This document shows positions 58,199 through 64,000 of a stretch of DNA of 64,000 nt, piece by piece. The position numbers and the translations under genes were made by a program. The notes under the pieces were generated by a model that saw only the letters and a program-made list of their open reading frames with translations, had not been told where the DNA came from and made no database searches. The DNA comes from Cyprinodon diabolis (Eukaryota > Chordata > Actinopteri > Cyprinodontiformes > Cyprinodontidae), in assembly GCA_030533445.1 (NCBI GenBank), contig CM060076.1:25654603-25718602 (forward strand), given 5' to 3'. Within the stretch, counting starts at the first letter, position 1; each line of letters begins with the position of its first letter.

Positions 58199-58904
58199 GT
58201 CATGACCTTTGAGCCATTGACTGGCTGGATTACTCATTTCATTCACCTGCCTAGCTCTGTGCATTTTCTCCTTGCCGTTCACCTGATCCACCCCCTCCAG
58301 CTTCTATTTAACCAGCCTGATAACCAGTCATCAGTGCCAGATTAATCTAGAGCCATAGGTGAGAGTGATTCAGCGTTACCTTTGTGTTTCTGATTACCTG
58401 ATCCTGACATGTTCTGCCTCTCAACCACTAAGCCTGCCTGTTCCTGTCTGATCTGTTTGCCTGACCTGTCCTTGGACTCCTGCAGGATTCTGCCTGTTTG
58501 CTGATCTTGGAGCTGTTTTTTGTCACTGACCTGGATTTCCCTTTGGAACCTCTTCGGACTTCTGATCTCCTGGTTCTGTATCCTGAGCATGTCCCTGACC
58601 CCGCCTTTGGCTTCGCCATCTGGATTATCCTGTCCTCCTTCGTCTGCCCGGATCTGGTCTCCTGCTTGTTCTCTGTCCTCCACGGCTGCAGCGTCCTGGA
58701 CTCTCTGGATGGCGCCTGGAACAGTTTGTTGGCAGCCCACCAGCTGGTTATATGGCCTTGGACTGAACGATCAAACCAGAGATTCCTACCTTAGATGCAC
58801 TAGTTGCTGTTACTGCTTGATCCGCCGTTTTATAATAAACATTTTTTTAATAATCAGTCTGTCTATCTACCTTGAATACTGGGTCCCCTATTCTGAGATT
58901 TGAC
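58199..58904 (+). mobile_element. Solo LTR, ~706 bp
   Basis: It begins TGTCATGACCTTTGAGCC and ends GGTCCCCTATTCTGAGATTTGAC. It has a TATA-like CTATTTAACC near 58305 and AATAAA at 58834-58839, so the sense strand is plus. No internal retroelement is present. Related sequences occur in reverse at 5300-5850 and 8107-8559, and its end motif CTTGAATACTGGGTCC at 11250 and 32614. No exact 5-bp flanking duplication is visible. The 132- and 127-codon frames in it are accidental. Confidence 0.78.
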
Positions 58905-61383
58905 TTTACAGACTTGACTTGGACAGCCACAATATGTATATGGACTTAAAAACTGAACATCCGACCTGACTTAGCATTAGCTATGTAGGAAAAAAAGGTA
59001 AACAGTAACTTAAGTATCTGATTATGCAAAGCTGGAAGAGAAATACACCAGAACACAGCTGAAACCTAGCTAAAAGTACTTATAGAAGACTACTGTTGAT
59101 ATAGCTTTCTGAATGTATTTGAAATAAAAATGAAAATCCTTTTAATATTCACCAGAATATATGTTGCATAATATAAAAGCACAATAAGATGTATGGATAT
59201 TTATGTTAAATTGAGAAAAGTTCACATGGTTTCTTGCATTTCCAAGAGACTGCATAGTGTACAGCTTTAATCCTTAAGTACAAAAAAAATATAATGAAAG
59301 GACACCATCCAATGACTGAGAAAATTTGCAGTGTCATATTCTCATAAAGTGTATTTAATGCTTCATTATGCACCCAAGTATTCTATATCCCTCTCTCCTG
59401 TATTTGTTTTATAAAATGCTGTCAAGGAAGCAGATTTTGCTCTAGTATTCTAATATGTCCTGTAGGATTTAGCCAAGCACCGGATAGAAGAATTAAACAT
59501 TTTTGGCTGCAACTGATGCACATGAAAATGTATAAAGAAAAGGTCAGTTTTAAAGAAAACATATTTATAAAAACAAAAACATGAGGGGATTTCTTGCAAT
59601 TTTTAGTTAATAAAATCTGAATTCTTCATTAGAGCTTTTGAAGTGAAGCTGTGCTTGATGCGGAATCTCTGATGCATTTAAAAAAAAGAAAACATAGTGA
59701 CCAAAGTAGCCTGACCAGTAACATGTTAAGCCTCATCTGGAAATTATTGTTGGTCGTTCAGCAACTTCTTCTTGTCAAGAAGAAGGGGAAAATAATATAT
59801 CACTACTATAATTATGATAAAATTTTAAATATAGCAATGATAGTGTGCACAGACGTTTTGAAGGTCACGGGTGGTAAGAAAAAAGAGGGCACCTCCTCCT
59901 TTGTGTAAGGTAATTGTTTATGGGAATGTTCATGTTCATTTTTTCCAGCAGCACATTTGTGAGGTCATGTAATGATTTTGGACAAGAGCATCTTTCTCTC
60001 AGTCTCCAATTCATCCTAAATGTGCTCTGTCAGATTTTAGTTAGGACTCTGTACAGGTAAGTCAACTTTCTTCACACCCAATTTTATACACCTGTGTTCA
60101 TGGAGGTGAATGGAATATCCAAATTATTTTATTTAATGCTATACAGGACAACAAGCATCTGTTTGCCCTGGAGAATCATAAAACAGCCATTGGTCAGTAA
60201 TTACTAGTGTTTTATTCCCTCTTGGGCTATTGTAATTTAAAATAATAAACAAATAAATTAGAAGAAGTAGCAGCCTTCCATCTTTGGTAGTAGTAATGAA
60301 GCACTTGCTTGGAATTAATAAAGATAATATTGGTTTAAAAAAAACACAAAGAAACAGATGGGGAAAAGGGGGAGAGAAAAACTGCTATATTTAGCAAGTG
60401 AAACTGCTAAATGTCACAAACTAAAGGAAATATCAGCAGCACAGCCAGCAGCAGCACTAGGGTCCCTGTTAACATTAATATTAGCAACATCCAATAGTGA
60501 GCGAAGAATGCTGAGTGAAGAAGGCAGTTGTGCAGCCTCAGCATGGTAGGGCATGCCAGTGATGGAGAGGGATAAGGAGATTAGCGGGTGGAGGCTCCAC
60601 TGACAGCTGCAGAGCAGGTAAGTGTGAAACATTAGAGAAAGAGGGAGAGTGTCTTAACTGGCTGATGTCTGCAGATGTTGTTAAGGTGTCACTTTATTTT
60701 TATCTATATATAGTTTACTCTGAACAATGCAGAAAAGTGAAATCATAGCATTTATAGCAACTACACTTGAGTTTTTTTTTGTATAAAATGTTAATATCAC
60801 AAGCTAAGTAGGTTGGTAGATAGGCATGTAGATGTGCATTTATAAGTTTTTATAAACCTAAACTTTCCTTATATTTCTTACAAACTAAGAAGACTATGAT
60901 GACAACATTTTCATAATTTCAATTATGAAATTTATTGTGTAAATGGAGATTATAAAATAAAATGGTAATATCAAGATTGCATGGAACGGATTATGTAACA
61001 TGCTGATTTAATCATTTGGATTCATAAAATCCTATTTTTTAATCCATTTAATCTTTTGTTTACTCCGGTTGAGTTCAGACCAAGAGGATAACGCCCACAC
61101 AGCTCGACCTTAAATTACTTTGTGAATAAAGTCAGACTGTCTCGGCCAAGAGGTTTTCTTTTCTCACTGTCCTTGGAAGCAAACAGAATATAAGACATCA
61201 CAGTGAGTCTTTAAACAAAGACGGGCAGAATGTGCTTCATATACAGTGGAGATAACCATATGCTGTGTTGTGCATTATGTTTGGGATTTGTAAGATTTGA
61301 TACAGTTAAGTATCTTTAAGTTATGATTCATCATAACTTATGTTTTCTAAGAAGCCTGTTTTACATTGATTCAGTCAGAGGGA
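58905..61383. other. No gene seen
   Basis: AT-rich. Frames of 60-90 codons have no recognisable motif. 61060-61180 is more balanced and may be conserved. Confidence 0.3.
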
Positions 61384-62070
61384 CTGCAGTAAGGAGTTAT
61401 TATTGCATTTTTATTAAATTGGAGAAAAAAAGCGATCTGGAACTGGGAAAATAATATTGAAATTAAAATAAATAAACTGCAGAGAACAAATCTTAACACT
61501 GATAGCAGAAACTAATGATATTTGAGACCGAGGGAAAATATTTTGTCATTTAATAAATAAATGATAAACTGACATTTGGAAAATGATTTCCTAGGGAAAA
61601 AAGATCTCTTAAAAATATTTCTTTACTCTGTTTTTTTTTTTTGCAATCAGAGTGAAAACATTTTCTCTCAAGGATATATTTCTCTCTCAAAAGTTGTTTC
61701 TTTTCTCTCCCAAACCTGAAAACTTATGAATGGATTTTATGGGACTTTTTTTAACCAAAGGTTTGCCTCATGCCACTTGAGAGAGAAAAGAAAAATGTTT
61801 TAAGAGACGTTTTCACTCTGATTGCAAAGAAGAAAATATTTTAGAGTAAATGAGAGAGCTTTTTTCCCCCTTGGAAATCATTTTCTAAATCTCAATTGGT
61901 CTTTTATGTATTCTATTCAAAATATTTTCCATATCATCAAATAACATCAGTTTTTGCTATCAGTGTGAACATTTTTCCTCTCCATTTTACTTATTTACTT
62001 ACCTATTTTCCCCTTTCAGATTGCTTTTTTCTAGAATTTAATAAAAACACAAAAATAACTCCATACTGCA
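61384..62070. repeat. Imperfect palindrome, ~690 bp, arms ~320 bp
   Basis: From the ends inward the left arm faces its inverse in the right arm: CTGCAGTAAGGAGTTAT / ATAACTCCATACTGCA; TTTTTATTAAATT / AATTTAATAAAAA; AACACTGATAGCAGAAACT / GTTTTTGCTATCAGTGTG; GGAAAATGATTTCC / GGAAATCATTTTC; GCAATCAGAGTGAAAAC / GTTTTCACTCTGATTGC; then CTCTCTC-rich / GAGAGAG-rich sequence around a loop near 61700-61750. No coding capacity. I do not see a clean flanking duplication. It may be a foldback-type MITE or an inverted duplication. Confidence 0.9.
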
Positions 62071-63084
62071 ATGGAATATGATCTTCATTCTTTTGTGAAG
62101 TTAGAGAATAATGTTGTGTTAGGACTAAGGTAGCTTTCTTTTTTTAATCACTAGCACCTCAAAATTACCTAATAGTCCTTCAACCATTTTATAGCATATA
62201 AATGGGACTTTATTAATGAATTTTCTTTTCTTACCCATTAATATAGAATAATTGAATACATTAAATTATTTAATCTGTCTCCGGAAGTAAAGATGTCCAA
62301 CTAATTACAATCAAAAAGTAACCAAAGTAATACAGTTTGAAAACCATTGGATCCAGACAAAGTCATCACAGTTCATTGAAATATACTCCAACTTCAACAT
62401 AAACAGCTGGATTTCAAAAGCCTCAGTTCGGTTGGGCTCATCTATTAATGTATGCACCATTGCTGAGGTTTTGCTATGATTTGTCGCGCAGCCATGCATG
62501 TAAAACTGGGCCAGCCCAATACTAGCTCTGTTCTTACTGCAACCAATCAATATATGCCTTATTAATAAAAAGTAGAGCACCTGAACGCACAGACACACGT
62601 CAAAGTCTCCTCTGTACCCTTGGAAGAAAATAAAGGGGGTAAAATGGGTTACATATAAGCTCTATTTTAAAGAAAGGGTTTCTCTAATATCAATAGAAAA
62701 GTAAGAACAGTTGTATATGTAAAATACCAGGTGATGATTCCTTTAAATTACTAAACTTATGGTCATAGCAATCATAGTAGGTCATTTTTAATTTAGATTA
62801 TGAACTGCAGTTCGTTCAGGATCAATCAAGTGTTGCTTTAAACCAAACATTGATTTTGTGCTGTTCATCTGCCATAGAAAGTTTTATTCCTATTCGATTG
62901 GTTCTTTTTTTTGGTCTGAACTGTATTTACCCTCTTTTGTTAAACATCCTAATTTAGGTAAAATGCATATTATGCTTATAGTCAGTAAAAAGATTTGAAG
63001 AGGCAATTAATGAAAATTCAGTCAAGCTACCCAAATCCTTCCAAAAATTCAACAGTCTAGAGAGCTGCAAATCAAAGCAACTTG

Positions 63085-63119
<35 letters not shown>

Positions 63120-64000
63120 TTCAATTGCATGGAAATATGCACAAATTAAAGATATAAAAGTGCATTTGGTGTCTTTCATTTACCTGTTTACAAAAAACCT
63201 CTATCTAAAGTGGGGCTACATTTCACTTAACCTAAATTACCGTTGGATTCTAGATTTCACATCTCAAAATGAAAAGGGCTTTTTCTTGTTTGTGAGTTTG
63301 GGGAGGGATAAAATAAACCTGTTTAACAATATATGCAGGGACTGCAATTATTTTGTAATGAAAAATGAAAAAGTATAATGGAAGAAATGTTGAAGCACTC
63401 CATGATATTTGTGCTCTTAGAAAGCTTTTTGCATAGTTTTAACCCAAGTATCTCATTAAACCGCAAAAAAAAAATGCAAGCACAATTAAGTAAGGCCAGG
63501 AAGTGCACATCTCTAAATACACAGACTATTTCGTTAGTAGCCTCAAACCTAACTGAACAGTTATTGTACAATGATAGCCAACAGTTAAAAAAAAAAGAAG
63601 TGAGTAATTTCAACTTGATGTTTTTACTGATTTTAATGTGATTCAGAATGTGAGGTCAAGCACTAACAATGAGAACTAAAAAAGAATTCAAAGGCCCGGT
63701 TTGAGTTGAAAATTCTCACATAGGAAAAATAAAAGGTATTGTCCTGCTGTGCTACCAAAACTGAAAAGAATCTAACATTTCCTGTGCTCTCAGTACACAA
63801 TTCAGAATAGCTTTTAAAAAAGTGACACATTTTGGAAATAGACCTGTGGAGCAATGAAACATTATGAACAACTTTGACACACTGCATGCAGGTTTGCACG
63901 AAGCGGAAGGATGTGCAGGAGGGACCCCATGCTACTTAGATCAGATCATTCTGGCTTATATTGCAAGATGTAGCACAAAAAGCATTAACAACATGTAAAG
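62071..64000. other. No gene seen; poly-A at 63090-63117
   Basis: AT-rich. An uninterrupted run of about 28 A lies at 63090-63117. Frames of 95-98 codons on either strand show no family motif. Confidence 0.35.

Noticed and set aside
58342..58740. 132-codon minus frame and 127-codon plus frame
   Set aside because: Both lie within a solo LTR and overlap each other; the low-complexity Gln/Arg/Asp composition reflects the LTR sequence.

Overview
The window looks like a gene-poor stretch of nuclear DNA from a teleost fish, most likely a percomorph. It is AT-rich, has long non-coding stretches, and carries the usual fish mixture of DNA transposons (two Tc1-like families, several non-autonomous hAT elements, PIF/Harbinger elements, a TTAA-flanked MITE family), LTR retroelements with short TGTCA/TGTTG ends, non-LTR retrotransposon fragments and two tRNA-like SINE families. 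I found no complete host protein-coding gene, no rRNA gene, no functional tRNA gene and no CRISPR array. Every reading frame I could assign to a protein family is a decayed transposase, reverse transcriptase or RNase H.

Layout. 1-2010: unassigned. 2011-3946: a Tc1-like transposon split by a solo LTR. 3999-8659: a SINE tail, LTR-derived segments in both orientations, an unclassified repeat block and a GATG microsatellite. 10632-11291: two LTR-like arms in inverted orientation. 15573-17132: a non-autonomous hAT. 20583-21288: first TTAA MITE. 22.7-25.7 kb: two SINE copies around a recently inserted non-autonomous LTR element with a 39-bp minisatellite core. 27472-29498: a hAT followed by the second TTAA MITE. 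30.2-32.7 kb: LINE and Gypsy relics and a MITE. 34.9-36.6 kb: a SINE and a hAT. 38.2-41.2 kb: a solo LTR, a MITE with 26-bp terminal repeats, and an L2-type LINE split by the third TTAA MITE. 44.9-46.2 kb: a second, dead Tc1-like element. 47.7-49.9 kb: a Harbinger element split by a hAT. 49.9-52.6 kb: a LINE on the minus strand carrying a SINE, then another SINE. 57.3 kb: an old relic of the first Tc1 family. 58.2-58.9 kb: a solo LTR. 61.4-62.1 kb: a ~690-bp imperfect palindrome.

The clearest results are exact insertion junctions that can be read by eye: 8-bp duplications for four hATs, 5 bp for two LTR insertions, TTAA for a MITE inside an L2 LINE, TA for the Tc1 element, and 3 bp for three Harbinger-like elements. 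These give several local orders of insertion. Between the mobile elements are stretches of balanced composition that could be conserved regulatory DNA or isolated exons; I cannot test this without alignment and mark it as speculation. I found no convincing new multi-gene system. The least ordinary structures are the long palindrome, a short GAA-tailed module shared by two unrelated elements, the inverted LTR pair, and the antisense-open minisatellite inside the LTR element.
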